Shown: positions 26,321-35,556 of the stretch, piece by piece
Layout of the letters: each line of letters begins with the position of its first letter
How positions within the stretch are numbered: position 1 is the stretch's first letter
Assembly: GCA_963521065.1 (NCBI GenBank)
Contig: CAUQTI010000015.1
Coordinates: 8,380 to 72,379, forward strand
From: IOR16 sp963521065
GTDB lineage: Bacteria > Bacillota > Clostridia > Peptostreptococcales > Anaerovoracaceae
Length of the DNA stretch: 64,000 bases
Direction of reading: 5' to 3'
The notes under the pieces: model-generated
Told to the model about the DNA's origin: nothing
What the model saw: only the letters and a program-made list of their open reading frames with translations
Databases searched by the model: none
Position numbers and translations under genes: made by a program

Positions 26321-27563
26321 TGTTTCAGAGGCAGTAAAGACAGCTGCTTTGAAAGAATACGAAGCCGTATTAAAAAAGAGCTGGGAAAAGCTGCAAAACG
26401 GGACAGAACCCTTTACCGGATGGGTTGGCTTGCCTTTTCATTACGAAAAAGAAGAGCTGAAAGCCATACAAAAAACGGCCAAGCGGATACAGCAGCAATG
26501 CCAAGCATTTGTTGTCATCGGGATTGGAGGCTCCTATTTGGGAGCAAGAGCCGCAATTGAGCTTTTGGCTTACCCTACGGAGAAAAAAAGAATGGCGGAA
26601 GGAGTGCCAAAAGTATATTTTGCAGGAAATAACTTGAGCGGCACCTATCATCGTGAACTTTTGGAGGAATTGGAAGACAAGGAAGTCTGTGTTTGTATCA
26701 TTTCAAAATCAGGGACTACAACCGAACCGAGCGTAGCATTTGCCTTGCTCAAAGAGTTTTTAACAAAGAAATACGGGGAAGCCGGTTGCCGTGAGCGCAT
26801 CTATGCTATTACAGATCGCAGCAAAGGGGTATTACGTCAGGAGGCGGAGGCGAAAGGCTATCCGAGTTTTGTTGTACCGGAAAACATCGGTGGAAGATAT
26901 TCTGTTTTGAGCGCAGTAGGCCTTTTGCCGATTGCAGTCGCCGGTATTGATGTTCTTGAAATACTGGAAGGGGCATACGATATCGCCGCCGTTTTAACAC
27001 AAAGTACAACAGGAGGCAGTGCAGGCGAGCTCGCCGCAATGCGAAATGACTTATATCGTCAGGGAAAAGCGATTGAAGTATTTGAATATTATGAACCTAA
27101 GCTGCAATTTTTCACAGAGTGGCTGAAACAACTCTTTGGAGAAAGTGAGGGGAAAGAAGGAAAGGGAATTTTTCCTGCAGCACTGCAGTTTAGTGCAGAC
27201 CTGCATTCAATGGGTCAATTTTTACAGCAGGGCAGTCAAATTTTCTTTGAAACTATACTCCATGTAGAAGAACCGAAAAAAGATATGACTGTACCAGAAA
27301 GCGCCGGAGAATTTTTTGCCGGACGCAGTTTAAATTCTATTAACTATGCCGCATTGACCGGAGTAATGAAAGCACATCAAAAGGAAGGGATTCCCATGAT
27401 TAAGGTTGACATTCCTGCTCTGAACGCCTATCATTTTGGTCAGATGGTGTATTTTTTTGAGACCGCCTGCGCCTTAAGCGGCTGCTTGCTTGGGGTTAAC
27501 CCATTCGACCAGCCGGGGGTGGAAAGCTACAAGTTAGAGATGCGCGAAGCGCTCACTAAATAA
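26292..27563 (+). CDS. pgi: Glucose-6-phosphate isomerase
   Basis: Interconverts glucose 6-phosphate and fructose 6-phosphate. The protein has VVIGIGGSYLGARAA (sugar-phosphate loop), CIISKSGTTTEPSVAF (SIS phosphate-binding serines and threonines), IGGRYSVLSAVGLLP, SMGQFLQQG and NPFDQPGVESYK with the catalytic Lys. The start is unsettled: 26292 follows GAGGAG by 10 bases, 26307 follows AGGGAAGAA, and 26274 has no ribosome site. All lie in the tail of the dehydratase gene, so the two are coupled. Placement behind sugar-nucleotide genes fits supply of hexose phosphate to the glycan pathway. Confidence 0.92.
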   Translation: MRREEMLSVDVSEAVKTAALKEYEAVLKKSWEKLQNGTEPFTGWVGLPFHYEKEELKAIQKTAKRIQQQCQAFVVIGIGGSYLGARAAIELLAYPTEKKRMAEGVPKVYFAGNNLSGTYHRELLEELEDKEVCVCIISKSGTTTEPSVAFALLKEFLTKKYGEAGCRERIYAITDRSKGVLRQEAEAKGYPSFVVPENIGGRYSVLSAVGLLPIAVAGIDVLEILEGAYDIAAVLTQSTTGGSAGELAAMRNDLYRQGKAIEVFEYYEPKLQFFTEWLKQLFGESEGKEGKGIFPAALQFSADLHSMGQFLQQGSQIFFETILHVEEPKKDMTVPESAGEFFAGRSLNSINYAALTGVMKAHQKEGIPMIKVDIPALNAYHFGQMVYFFETACALSGCLLGVNPFDQPGVESYKLEMREALTK

Positions 27564-27646
27564 ATGAAAACGATCTTTGCATGAAGATCAAGAACCCACA
27601 ATTTAACGTTAGTAAAATAACGATTAAACAAATGGAGGAAAAAGAA

Positions 27647-28420
27647 ATGAGTGTAGTGGTAACAGAAAAAAAAGACAAGGTTGCAATCATTAAGATCAAC
27701 CGGCCAGAGGCGATGAATTCACTGAATGGAGATGTGCTTCAGGCAATCTCTGATGCGGTGGACGCGGCTGCTTCTGATGCAGAGGTAGAAGTGCTTCTCT
27801 TTACAGGAGAAGGAAAGGCCTTTGTTGCCGGAGCCGATATTGCGGCGATGAGTGTAATGGATGAAAAAGCAGGAAATGAGTTCGGAGCATTTGGCTCTGC
27901 CGTATTTCGCAAGATTGAGACGCTCGAAAAACCATCCATTGCAGCAGTTAACGGCTTTGCTCTAGGTGGTGGATGTGAGCTTGCAATGAGCTGTGATATG
28001 CGTATTGCGAGTGAAAAAGCAAAGTTTGGACAGCCGGAAGTAGGTCTTGGAATTACACCGGGCTATGCAGGTACACAGAGGCTTCCAAGGATTGTCGGAA
28101 AAGCAAAGGCAATGGAACTGATTTTGACGGGCGATATTATTACGGCATCGCAGGCAGCCGAAATTGGGCTTGTAAACAAAGTGGTCGCACCGGAAAGCTT
28201 AATGGACGAAGCGATGGGCCTTGCTGCGAAGATTACAAAGAACGCACCTTTTGCTGTGCATGCTTCTAAGAAAGCGATTCAAGCAGGCGTTGAGCTTCCT
28301 ATGACAGAGGCAATTGCACTTGAAACAGAGCTTTTCGGACAGTGTTTTGCCACAGAAGACCAAAAAGAAGGAATGAACGCATTTTTGGAGAAGAGAAAAG
28401 CAGAATTTAAAGGGAAATAA
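27647..28420 (+). CDS. crt: Enoyl-CoA hydratase / 3-hydroxybutyryl-CoA dehydratase (crotonase)
   Basis: A 257-residue crotonase. FVAGADIAAM forms the oxyanion hole. The two catalytic glutamates are in LGGGCELAMSCD and FGQPEVGLGITPG. Length and motifs fit the Clostridium Crt that dehydrates 3-hydroxybutyryl-CoA to crotonyl-CoA. The frame is open from an ATG at 27581, but the ATG at 27647 sits eight bases after GGAGG and gives the normal length. hbd follows in the same direction after about 160 bp, so the two consecutive steps of the C4 pathway are side by side. Thiolase, Bcd and Etf genes are not in the window. Confidence 0.9.
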   Translation: MSVVVTEKKDKVAIIKINRPEAMNSLNGDVLQAISDAVDAAASDAEVEVLLFTGEGKAFVAGADIAAMSVMDEKAGNEFGAFGSAVFRKIETLEKPSIAAVNGFALGGGCELAMSCDMRIASEKAKFGQPEVGLGITPGYAGTQRLPRIVGKAKAMELILTGDIITASQAAEIGLVNKVVAPESLMDEAMGLAAKITKNAPFAVHASKKAIQAGVELPMTEAIALETELFGQCFATEDQKEGMNAFLEKRKAEFKGK

Positions 28421-28579
28421 GAAAAATTCGTTATTTTTAACGGAAATATCTTTTCACTATTGCAATTTATGCGGTTATGGATTACTCTTATAGTAGAAGC
28501 CTTGTTAAAAATGTAACAAACAAATACATAGTCAAACGAGAATGGGTGTAGGACCCAACCGAAAATGGAGGAGTTTAAC

Positions 28580-29428
28580 ATGAAAAAGATTGGTGTATTA
28601 GGAACAGGCACAATGGGTGCAGGAATCATTCAGGTATTGGCTCAAAACGGTTATGAAGTTGTTCTCAGAGCAAGAAGACAGACTTCCGTTGACAAAGGAC
28701 TTGCAACTGTAACGAAAAACTTAGAGAAAATGGTTGCAAAAGAAAAAATTACAGCCGCAGATAAAGATGAGATTTTAGCAAGAGTTCATGGCTCAACTGA
28801 GATTTCGATTGTAGCTGACGCAGATTTGATTATCGAAGCAGCAACAGAAGATATGGAGGCTAAAAAAGCTTTATTTAAAGAATTAGATGAACTTTGCAAG
28901 CCGGGTACCATATTAGCAACCAATACATCCTCCCTTTCTATCACTGAAATTGCTTCTGCAACAAACAGACCGGACAAAATTATCGGGATGCATTTCTTCA
29001 ATCCGGTACCTGCGATGAAGTTAGTGGAAATCATTAAAGGTCTTGCGACTTCCGAAGAGACAAAATCGACAATTTTAGAGCTTTCTGAAAAATTAGGAAA
29101 GACTCCGGTAGAAGTAGAAGAAGCTCCTGGATTTGTTGTAAATAGAGTCTTGATTCCTATGATTAACGAAGCAGTTGGTATCTTAGCTGACGGCGTGGCA
29201 AAGGCAGAAGACATTGATACTGCAATGAAGCTTGGTGCAAACCACCCTATGGGCCCTCTTGCTTTAGGAGACTTGATTGGTCTGGATGTTTGCTTGGCAA
29301 TCATGGATGTTCTTTACAGCGAATATGGCGATCCAAAATACAGAGCACACGTTCTTCTTAAGAAGATGGTTCGTGCAGGAAAGCTTGGGAGAAAGAGCGG
29401 CGTAGGCTTCTTCGACTACAGCAAGTAA
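28580..29428 (+). CDS. hbd: 3-hydroxybutyryl-CoA dehydrogenase
   Basis: A 282-residue NAD(P)-dependent enzyme that reduces acetoacetyl-CoA to 3-hydroxybutyryl-CoA. The N-terminal Rossmann motif is GVLGTGTMGAGI, then EAATEDMEAKK, ATNTSSLSIT, the catalytic His in GMHFFNPVPAMKLVEI, and FVVNRVLIPMINEA. The length equals that of clostridial Hbd. A GGAGG lies just before the ATG at 28580; the in-frame ATG at 28565 overlaps that ribosome site and was rejected. A clear terminator follows the gene. The 160 bp upstream of it may hold a separate promoter, but I see no convincing -35/-10 pair. Confidence 0.93.
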   Translation: MKKIGVLGTGTMGAGIIQVLAQNGYEVVLRARRQTSVDKGLATVTKNLEKMVAKEKITAADKDEILARVHGSTEISIVADADLIIEAATEDMEAKKALFKELDELCKPGTILATNTSSLSITEIASATNRPDKIIGMHFFNPVPAMKLVEIIKGLATSEETKSTILELSEKLGKTPVEVEEAPGFVVNRVLIPMINEAVGILADGVAKAEDIDTAMKLGANHPMGPLALGDLIGLDVCLAIMDVLYSEYGDPKYRAHVLLKKMVRAGKLGRKSGVGFFDYSK

Positions 29429-29464
29429 GAAGAAAAAATTGAACGGATTTTATTAGAAAATGTT

Positions 29465-29500
29465 AAGCCCTTTTACATTCCTTGTAAAGGGGCTTTTTAT
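29465..29500 (+). terminator. Rho-independent terminator after hbd
   Basis: A 13-bp stem (AAGCCCTTTTACA with its complement TGTAAAGGGGCTT, one G-T pair), a 5-base loop and a T-run. Confidence 0.9.
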
Positions 29501-29549
29501 TTAGAAAATGTCATTTTCTTTGCTTGAAAGACAGAAAATTATTTTTTTC

Positions 29550-29577
29550 TTGCATTTTTGCCAAATCAGTGTAAAAT
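29550..29577 (+). promoter_or_regulatory. Probable sigma-70-type promoter for the first LCP gene
   Basis: TTGCAT and TAAAAT hexamers separated by 16 bases, about 70 bases before the start codon at 29648 and just after the hbd terminator. Confidence 0.55.
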
Positions 29578-29647
29578 ATTACGGTGTATAACGAAAAATA
29601 TGTGATAAAACATGAAAAGATAAAAAGGGAATAAGAGAGTTAATGAT

Positions 29648-30652
29648 ATGAAAGTATTTTTTAAGCAATTTATAATCGCATTTGTAGTCTTTACAGTGAT
29701 TATGATGCCAGTGCAATTTATGCTGAACCGCGTCAGTGAGGTCCGCATTTTTTCAGGGGAAGAAAACCTTATGGATGACATGCAGGTTTTAATTGATCCA
29801 AACAGTCCATTTTTTGAAGCCTTTCAAAATAGCCAGAGAGTCAATGTTTTGGTTCTTGGAGTAAACGACGGAATGACGGATACGATTATGCTCGGAAGCT
29901 ACGATATGAAAAGCCAGCATGTGGACGTGATTTCTGTACCAAGAGATACCTACTATCCGAGAAAAGGCGTAACAAGTCCAGCTGCAAAGAAAATTAATTC
30001 CATTTATCACAGCAGCAAGGACGGCGGTGCGGTCGGAACTGCAACAGCTGTCAGCAATGTACTTTTGGGGATGCCGATTCATTACTATGCAGTGATTGAT
30101 TATAAGGGTGTAGGAAACATTGTGGAGGCATTGGGCGGCGTACCGATGAATATCCCGTTTCATATGAAATATTATGATCCATATGACAAACCTCCTTTGC
30201 GGATTGATATTCCAGAGGGCGAGCAGGTGCTAACCAAGGATACCGCGATTCAGTTCCTGCGTTTTCGTCATGCAAACGCTGGATCCGGTTATAAGAGCTA
30301 CCCTGAGGGAGACATCGGACGAATTAAGGCACAGCAGGAATTTATGCAGTCCGCTTTTCGTCAGGCACTTGGCTTTAATCTGCCGAATGTCGCCAAAACG
30401 GTAATTCAAAATGTAGATTCTGATCTTGATATAGGGATTGCTGTTAAAATTGCAACCAAAGCAATGGGATTATCGAAAGAGAATATTCAGACCTATTTGA
30501 CACCGGGTGTGCCTGAAACGCGTAATGGAGCTTCCTACTGGATTGCTGATGATGAAAAAGTAAAAGAAATGGTTGAAGAAATTTATTCCATTAGTGATGA
30601 AACAGCAGGCGAAGGGGAGCAAAATACAGAAAATGCGGAAAAAGAAGAGTAA
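29648..30652 (+). CDS. LytR-CpsA-Psr (LCP) family protein, first of tandem pair
   Basis: A 334-residue membrane-anchored LCP protein. LCP enzymes transfer undecaprenyl-linked glycopolymers (teichoic acid, capsule) onto peptidoglycan outside the membrane. One N-terminal helix (FIIAFVVFTVIMMPVQFML) is followed by the LCP domain with NVLVLGVNDGMTDTIML, ISVPRDTYY (conserved Asp/Arg), LGGVPMNIPF and QFLRFRHANAGSGYK, including the pyrophosphate-binding arginines. The C-terminal tail is acidic. A weak AAGGGA lies upstream. It has its own promoter and terminator. The 30760 gene is a clear tandem duplicate. It may attach the glycan encoded upstream to the wall. Confidence 0.9.
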   Translation: MKVFFKQFIIAFVVFTVIMMPVQFMLNRVSEVRIFSGEENLMDDMQVLIDPNSPFFEAFQNSQRVNVLVLGVNDGMTDTIMLGSYDMKSQHVDVISVPRDTYYPRKGVTSPAAKKINSIYHSSKDGGAVGTATAVSNVLLGMPIHYYAVIDYKGVGNIVEALGGVPMNIPFHMKYYDPYDKPPLRIDIPEGEQVLTKDTAIQFLRFRHANAGSGYKSYPEGDIGRIKAQQEFMQSAFRQALGFNLPNVAKTVIQNVDSDLDIGIAVKIATKAMGLSKENIQTYLTPGVPETRNGASYWIADDEKVKEMVEEIYSISDETAGEGEQNTENAEKEE

Positions 30653-30666
30653 TATCAGAAAAAAAT

Positions 30667-30700
30667 ATAGGGAATCTTAGATTCCCTATTTCTTTTTTTT
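30667..30700 (+). terminator. Rho-independent terminator between the two LCP genes
   Basis: A perfect 10-bp inverted repeat (ATAGGGAATC / GATTCCCTAT) with a 3-base loop followed by a T-rich tract. Confidence 0.9.
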
Positions 30701-30759
30701 GAAAAAAGGGATAAAATAATTACGATTACTTATTTCATGAAATAGAAAGGGAGATGACA

Positions 30760-31806
30760 TTGGGGAAGGGAAGTCTGAAAAGGGGAACAGGCACAAAGCA
30801 GTTTATAAAGATATTTTTTATTGCACTTATCATGTTCATCGCAATTGGAGTACCGTTTCATTGGACTTTTCGCTCTGTCGCGAAGGCACCAGTTTTTGGT
30901 ACACCGGAATCGAATTTAATGGATGAAATGTCTCCGCTGTATAACGCAAACAGTCCTTTTTTTGAAGCGTTTGAGGACAAGCAGCGTGTCAATGTATTGC
31001 TTCTTGGTGTAAATACAGGCTTGACGGATACGATTATGCTCGCAAGCTTTGATATGGAGGCAAAGCATGTTGATTTGATTTCCATTCCACGCGACACTTA
31101 CTATAAACGGCCCGGCTATGACTTTCCGGGACAGATGAAAATCAATGCCGCCTATCAGAAAGAGCCGATCAATACAGCACGGGCAGTGAGTGATATTTTA
31201 CTGGGAATGCCCGTTCACTACTATGTTGTCATCACCTATGATGGCGTTGCGAACATCGTAGATGCGATGGGTGGTGTGCCTATGGATATCCCGTTTACGA
31301 TGAAGTATAACGATCCATATGATAAGCCGCCGCTTAAGATTTATATACCGAAAGGGCAGCAGCTTTTGGACGGGGAGCATGCGGTGCAGTTTCTGCGCTT
31401 TCGTCATGCAAACAGGGGATCAGGATATAAAAGCTATCCAGAAGGTGACCTTGGCCGTGTCAAGGCACAGCAGGAGTTTATGAAATCTGCGTTTAAGCAG
31501 ATGATGGGATTCGAGCTCCCTAAAATCGTAAAAGAAATTTTTAATAATGTAGATTCAGACATTACCTTGGGGATGTCACTGAAGATTGCGCAAAAGGCGC
31601 TGGGGATGTCACCGGATAGCATTGAAACGTATATGATTCCGAATAAGCCGGATCCGGACCCACCTTATTATGTATATCCACAGTCCGAAGAAATTGGAAA
31701 GATGCTCACTGAAATTTATTCAATTGAAGCACCGGAAGACTCCGGAACAGAGTCTGATGGCGAGAGCAAAGACGGCAAAAAGGTGTTAGACAGCGGTGGA
31801 CTGTAA
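30760..31806 (+). CDS. LytR-CpsA-Psr (LCP) family protein, second of tandem pair
   Basis: About 348 residues, same architecture as the 29648 product: N-terminal helix (IFFIALIMFIAIGVPFHW), NVLLLGVNTGLTDTIML, ISIPRDTYYKR, MGGVPMDIPF and QFLRFRHANRGSGYK. The start was placed at TTG 30760 because the GAAAGGGAG site ends directly against the ATG at 30754, too close to use it. It has its own terminator, so the two LCP genes are separate units despite their duplication. The C-terminal tail is polar and differs from copy 1, which suggests divergence of function or location. Confidence 0.88.
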   Translation: MGKGSLKRGTGTKQFIKIFFIALIMFIAIGVPFHWTFRSVAKAPVFGTPESNLMDEMSPLYNANSPFFEAFEDKQRVNVLLLGVNTGLTDTIMLASFDMEAKHVDLISIPRDTYYKRPGYDFPGQMKINAAYQKEPINTARAVSDILLGMPVHYYVVITYDGVANIVDAMGGVPMDIPFTMKYNDPYDKPPLKIYIPKGQQLLDGEHAVQFLRFRHANRGSGYKSYPEGDLGRVKAQQEFMKSAFKQMMGFELPKIVKEIFNNVDSDITLGMSLKIAQKALGMSPDSIETYMIPNKPDPDPPYYVYPQSEEIGKMLTEIYSIEAPEDSGTESDGESKDGKKVLDSGGL

Positions 31807-31829
31807 CAAAAACGATTTGTTTTCTATCC

Positions 31830-31867
31830 GTGCCAAATGGGAAAATCCGTTTGGCACTTCTTTAAAA
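31830..31867 (+). terminator. Rho-independent terminator after second LCP gene
   Basis: Stem GTGCCAAA / TTTGGCAC with an 11-base loop region and a T-rich downstream tract. Confidence 0.85.
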
Positions 31868-31971
31868 CTTTTTATCATTTTCATTTCAACCAAGTCGGAT
31901 AAAGCAGCAAAAGATAACTATAAAAATAAATACAAAGAAACGTTCGTCGTTATTAAAGGAGGATATTTTAA

Positions 31972-32964
31972 ATGAATTCCATGAACCGAAACCTGGGATT
32001 AAGTCTTGCGCGTGTTACAGAAATCGCTGCCATTGAGTGCGGCAAATGGATGGGGCGGGGCGATAAAAATTCTGCGGATCAGGCAGCTGTAAATGGCATG
32101 CGCCGCATGTTTGATACCATTGACATTGATGGAACTGTTGTGATCGGAGAAGGAGAAAAGGACGAAGCACCGATGCTTTACATAGGGGAGCAAATTGGAA
32201 AAGCCAGTGCACATGCGCCGATGGTAGACATTGCGGTAGATCCTTTGGACGGAACGACCTCCACGGCAAAAGGCCTCTCTAATGCGATTTCTGTCATCGC
32301 GGTAGCACCAAAAGGAACCTTGTATAATACCGAAGTATATTATATGGAGAAAATAGCGGTAGGACCGGAAGCGAAGGGCTGTATCGACCTGAATAAGTCA
32401 TTGAAAGACAATCTGCTGGCAGTAGCGGATGCGTTAGGTAAAAATATTGAGGATTTGACAGTGACGATACAGGAGCGTGACCGCCACAATGGGTATATAA
32501 AACAATGTCGTGAGCTTGGCTGCCGGATTAAGCTGTTTCGGGACGGAGACGTCGGAATGGCAATCGCAACCTGCATAGAAGACAGCGGGATTGATATTAT
32601 GGTAGGAATCGGAGGTGCGCCGGAAGGCGTGCTGGCCGCGGCTGCCATGCGATGTCTGGGCGGAGAAATTCAAGGCAGGCTCTTTCCAATGACACAGGAA
32701 GAAAAGCTGAAAGCACCAAAAGAAGACTTCGATCGTGTATTAACGATTGATGAACTGGTAAAATCGAACGAGGTTATCTTCGTGGCAACCGGTGTTTCTG
32801 ACGGTGATATGCTAAGAGGAGTCCGTTATCTTTCCGGGAGTCGGGTGAAAACCCATTCTGTGGTTATGCGGGGTGAGACCGGAACCGTTCGTTATATTGA
32901 AGCGATTCATAACATGGATAAAAAGAGTGCCTATGCAGATGTATATGCGGCACCGGGAGAGTAA
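31972..32964 (+). CDS. glpX: Fructose-1,6-bisphosphatase class II
   Basis: A 330-residue GlpX-type phosphatase of gluconeogenesis that converts fructose 1,6-bisphosphate to fructose 6-phosphate. Metal-site motifs GTVVIGEGEKDEAPM and VDPLDGTTSTAKG are intact, as is MVGIGGAPEGVLAAAA. A GGAGG stands ahead of the ATG. It is 2 bp from rho, a linkage conserved in many Clostridia. It would feed the same fructose 6-phosphate pool as Pgi, but the linkage to rho is phylogenetic rather than metabolic. Confidence 0.93.
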   Translation: MNSMNRNLGLSLARVTEIAAIECGKWMGRGDKNSADQAAVNGMRRMFDTIDIDGTVVIGEGEKDEAPMLYIGEQIGKASAHAPMVDIAVDPLDGTTSTAKGLSNAISVIAVAPKGTLYNTEVYYMEKIAVGPEAKGCIDLNKSLKDNLLAVADALGKNIEDLTVTIQERDRHNGYIKQCRELGCRIKLFRDGDVGMAIATCIEDSGIDIMVGIGGAPEGVLAAAAMRCLGGEIQGRLFPMTQEEKLKAPKEDFDRVLTIDELVKSNEVIFVATGVSDGDMLRGVRYLSGSRVKTHSVVMRGETGTVRYIEAIHNMDKKSAYADVYAAPGE

Positions 32965-32966
32965 AG

Positions 32967-34472
32967 ATGAGTGAAAAAATGGACTTGATGCTCCTTCGAA
33001 CGAAGAAGGTGGCGGAGCTGCGTGAGATTGCGCGGCATATGAACCTCTCCGGATTTGAAAAAATGAAGAAATCAGAACTTCTGGAGAAAATCACACATTC
33101 TGAGGAATCTAGTTCTCCGGCAGAAGAGGAGAAAGAGGAAGCGTGCAAAGAAGGCCAAAGCTCACTTAACGTAACAAAGCCAATCACACCGCAGGAAAAA
33201 GCCCAACCGGCAGAAAAAACGCTGCAGGACGCTCCGGCGGAACCGGCAGCAATCCCGGAAACAGCGAAACTTGAGCCACCCAAAGAGGAACCGGCAGTCA
33301 AAAGAGAGCGTACTTATTCGCAGGAGGAGCGGCCGGAAGTAGAAGGTATTTTAGATATTGCAGAGGGTGGATTCGGTTTTCTGCGTTTTCATAATTTTTT
33401 AACCAGCGATCGAGATGTTTATGTATCTCCCTCACAAATTCGCCGCTTTAACTTAAAAAAGGGAGATAAAATCCGGGGGATTACAAGAAAGCCCAATGAA
33501 GGAGAAAAGTTTGGAGCTTTACTTTATGTAAAACAAGTAAATGGAGACGAGCCGGGCGTAGCGATTCGCAGACCTGATTTTGATGAGCTGACTCCGATTT
33601 TTCCAAACAAGAGGATGACTCTTGAAGATGGAAGAGACCTTTCCATGCGGCTGATTGATTTGGTTGCACCAATTGGAAAGGGCCAAAGAGGATTGATTGT
33701 TGCGCCGCCGAAAGCAGGTAAAACTGTACTTTTGAAAAAAGTAGCGAACAATATTGAGAAAAAATATCCGGAGGTTGAATTGATTGTTCTTTTGGTGGAC
33801 GAGCGCCCGGAGGAAGTTACGGATATGCAGCGTTCCATAAAAGGAGAGGTTATTTATTCTACCTTTGATGAATTGCCTGCAAACCATGTGAAGGTTGCGG
33901 AAATGGTTTTGGCTCGCGCGCAGCGACTGGTAGAGCACGGGAAAGATGTCGTAATTCTTTTAGATAGTATTACCCGTCTCGCCAGAGCATACAATCTCGT
34001 TGTTCCGGCTTCGGGCAGAACCCTGTCGGGTGGACTTGACCCGGGTGCCCTGCACAAGCCTAAAAAGTTTTTTGGAGCCGCTCGTAATATGGAGGAAGGC
34101 GGAAGCATTACCGTTTTAGCCACAGCGCTTGTAGAGACGGGAAGCCGGATGGATGATGTAATTTTTGAAGAATTTAAGGGAACCGGCAATATGGAGCTGC
34201 ATTTAGACCGAAAGCTTTCTGAAAAGAGAATCTTCCCGGCAATCAATTTAAATAAATCAGGAACAAGAAGAGAAGACCTCCTAATGTCACAGGAGGAAAT
34301 GGAAGTGGTTTGGATTATGCGGCGTGCCATGGCAAATGTCGGAACGCAGGAGGTCACAGAAAAAATTATTGACCAACTGATGCATACAAAGAACAATGAA
34401 GATTTCATACAGGTTTTGAAGAAAATTCATTTAGAGGAGAATCAAAACCAAGCAAACGGCAGAGACCGTTAA
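32967..34472 (+). CDS. rho: Transcription termination factor Rho
   Basis: A 501-residue hexameric RNA-dependent ATPase. The N-terminal SAP-like Rho_N helices (residues 1-45) are followed by an acidic, Pro/Glu/Ala-rich insert (about 46-112) and then the cold-shock RNA-binding domain (EGILDIAEGGFGFLRF). The ATPase core has Walker A APPKAGKTVLLKK, VLLVDERPEEVTDM, Walker B VVILLDSITRLARAYN (Q-loop region) and the R-loop GRTLSGGLDPGALHKPKKFFGAARN. Such a low-complexity insert is common in Gram-positive Rho proteins. Ribosome site GGGAGAG. Coupled to glpX upstream and DUF1385 downstream (10 bp). Confidence 0.95.
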   Translation: MSEKMDLMLLRTKKVAELREIARHMNLSGFEKMKKSELLEKITHSEESSSPAEEEKEEACKEGQSSLNVTKPITPQEKAQPAEKTLQDAPAEPAAIPETAKLEPPKEEPAVKRERTYSQEERPEVEGILDIAEGGFGFLRFHNFLTSDRDVYVSPSQIRRFNLKKGDKIRGITRKPNEGEKFGALLYVKQVNGDEPGVAIRRPDFDELTPIFPNKRMTLEDGRDLSMRLIDLVAPIGKGQRGLIVAPPKAGKTVLLKKVANNIEKKYPEVELIVLLVDERPEEVTDMQRSIKGEVIYSTFDELPANHVKVAEMVLARAQRLVEHGKDVVILLDSITRLARAYNLVVPASGRTLSGGLDPGALHKPKKFFGAARNMEEGGSITVLATALVETGSRMDDVIFEEFKGTGNMELHLDRKLSEKRIFPAINLNKSGTRREDLLMSQEEMEVVWIMRRAMANVGTQEVTEKIIDQLMHTKNNEDFIQVLKKIHLEENQNQANGRDR

Positions 34473-34482
34473 GAGGAAGACT

Positions 34483-35553
34483 ATGGATTTCAGTAAAATA
34501 TTTATAAAAAGCGCTTCCCCAACGAAAGTGGGAGGCCAAGCGATTCTGGAAGGAATCATGATGCGAGGAAAGGACCGTATCGCAACCGTCCTTAGAAAAC
34601 CGGATGGTGGAATGCATATGAAAGTGGATCCGCTGAAAAAACCTAGTAAGTGGAAAAAAATACCGATTGTGCGCGGTGTTGTTGCTTTTGTGGACTCTTT
34701 GGTGACGGGAACCGGCATTCTTCTTTATTCCGCAGAAATGCTCGAGCAATTTGACACGGAAACCGTCTATGAAAAAGATAAAATGACAATATGGCTGGAA
34801 AAGCATTTTGGAGAAAAAGGCGCATTTAGTGCTATGCTTTACTTTTCCGTTGTGCTCGCAGTTCTCTTTACCGTTGGGATTTTTATTATTTTGCCGACGG
34901 CGTTGGTCAGTGCCGCAAAATATATCACAGAAAATCACATCGTATTGAATTTGATTGAAGGCATACTTCGAATCTTGATGTTCGTCGTGTACATTAGTGT
35001 GATTTCAAAAATGGAGGATATTAAAAAAGTATTCCAATACCATGGAGCAGAGCACAAGACAATCCACTGCTATGAGAATAAGCTGGAACTGACGCCAGAG
35101 AATGCACAGCAATTTGAAACCCTCCATCCTAGATGCGGAACAAGTTTTTTGATGTTTGTGATGGTAATCAGCTTACTGCTGTTTTCTCTGTTGGGATGGC
35201 CCAATCTGTGGATTCGGATTGGCTCCCGCTTACTTTTAATTCCCGTTGTTGCAGGGCTTTCGTATGAGCTTCTGCAATGGGCAGGGAGAAGTGACTCATG
35301 GATTGTAAAAGTGCTGAGTGTGCCGGGACTTCTTCTTCAGATGCTGACGACAAAGCGGCCGGATGAAGATCAGCTTGCGATTGCGATTGCGGCGATGAAG
35401 GAAGTTTTAAAAGAAGATGAGCCGCGTTCCTATGTTGCGGAATGCGGGCCGGACGGCATTTTTAAAGAAATCTTTGAAGCTGAGATTGCAGAAAGTGAAG
35501 AAATAGAACAAGAAAAGCAGGATAAAGAAACGACAGACCGAGGTGAGGACTAG
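34483..35553 (+). CDS. DUF1385 family membrane protein (YqhQ-like)
   Basis: A 356-residue integral membrane protein. The family-defining N-terminus VGGQAILEGIMMRG is present. At least four hydrophobic segments follow, at about residues 110-135, 155-175, 215-235 and 245-265. FQYHGAEHKTIHCYE and HPRCGTSFLMFV are conserved family blocks with His and Cys residues that could bind metal. The C-terminal 40 residues are acidic. No biochemical function is established for the family. It is nearly always linked to prmC and prfA in Clostridia, as here, with 3 bp separating it from prmC. Confidence 0.9.
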   Translation: MDFSKIFIKSASPTKVGGQAILEGIMMRGKDRIATVLRKPDGGMHMKVDPLKKPSKWKKIPIVRGVVAFVDSLVTGTGILLYSAEMLEQFDTETVYEKDKMTIWLEKHFGEKGAFSAMLYFSVVLAVLFTVGIFIILPTALVSAAKYITENHIVLNLIEGILRILMFVVYISVISKMEDIKKVFQYHGAEHKTIHCYENKLELTPENAQQFETLHPRCGTSFLMFVMVISLLLFSLLGWPNLWIRIGSRLLLIPVVAGLSYELLQWAGRSDSWIVKVLSVPGLLLQMLTTKRPDEDQLAIAIAAMKEVLKEDEPRSYVAECGPDGIFKEIFEAEIAESEEIEQEKQDKETTDRGED

Positions 35554-35556
35554 CGT

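Noticed and set aside
27572..27589. Hairpin GATCTT/AAGATC after pgi as a terminator
   Set aside because: Only 6 bp with no T-run; transcription may continue into crt.
28786..29304. 172-codon open frame on the minus strand inside hbd
   Set aside because: Fully antisense to a well-supported gene, no ribosome site, composition of a codon-bias shadow.
32864..33301. 145-codon Ser/Ala/Gly-rich open frame on the minus strand across glpX-rho
   Set aside because: Low-complexity antisense of the Glu/Pro-rich Rho insert; shadow frame.
33854..34408. 184-codon open frame on the minus strand inside rho
   Set aside because: Antisense to the conserved ATPase core of Rho; no ribosome site or recognisable domain.
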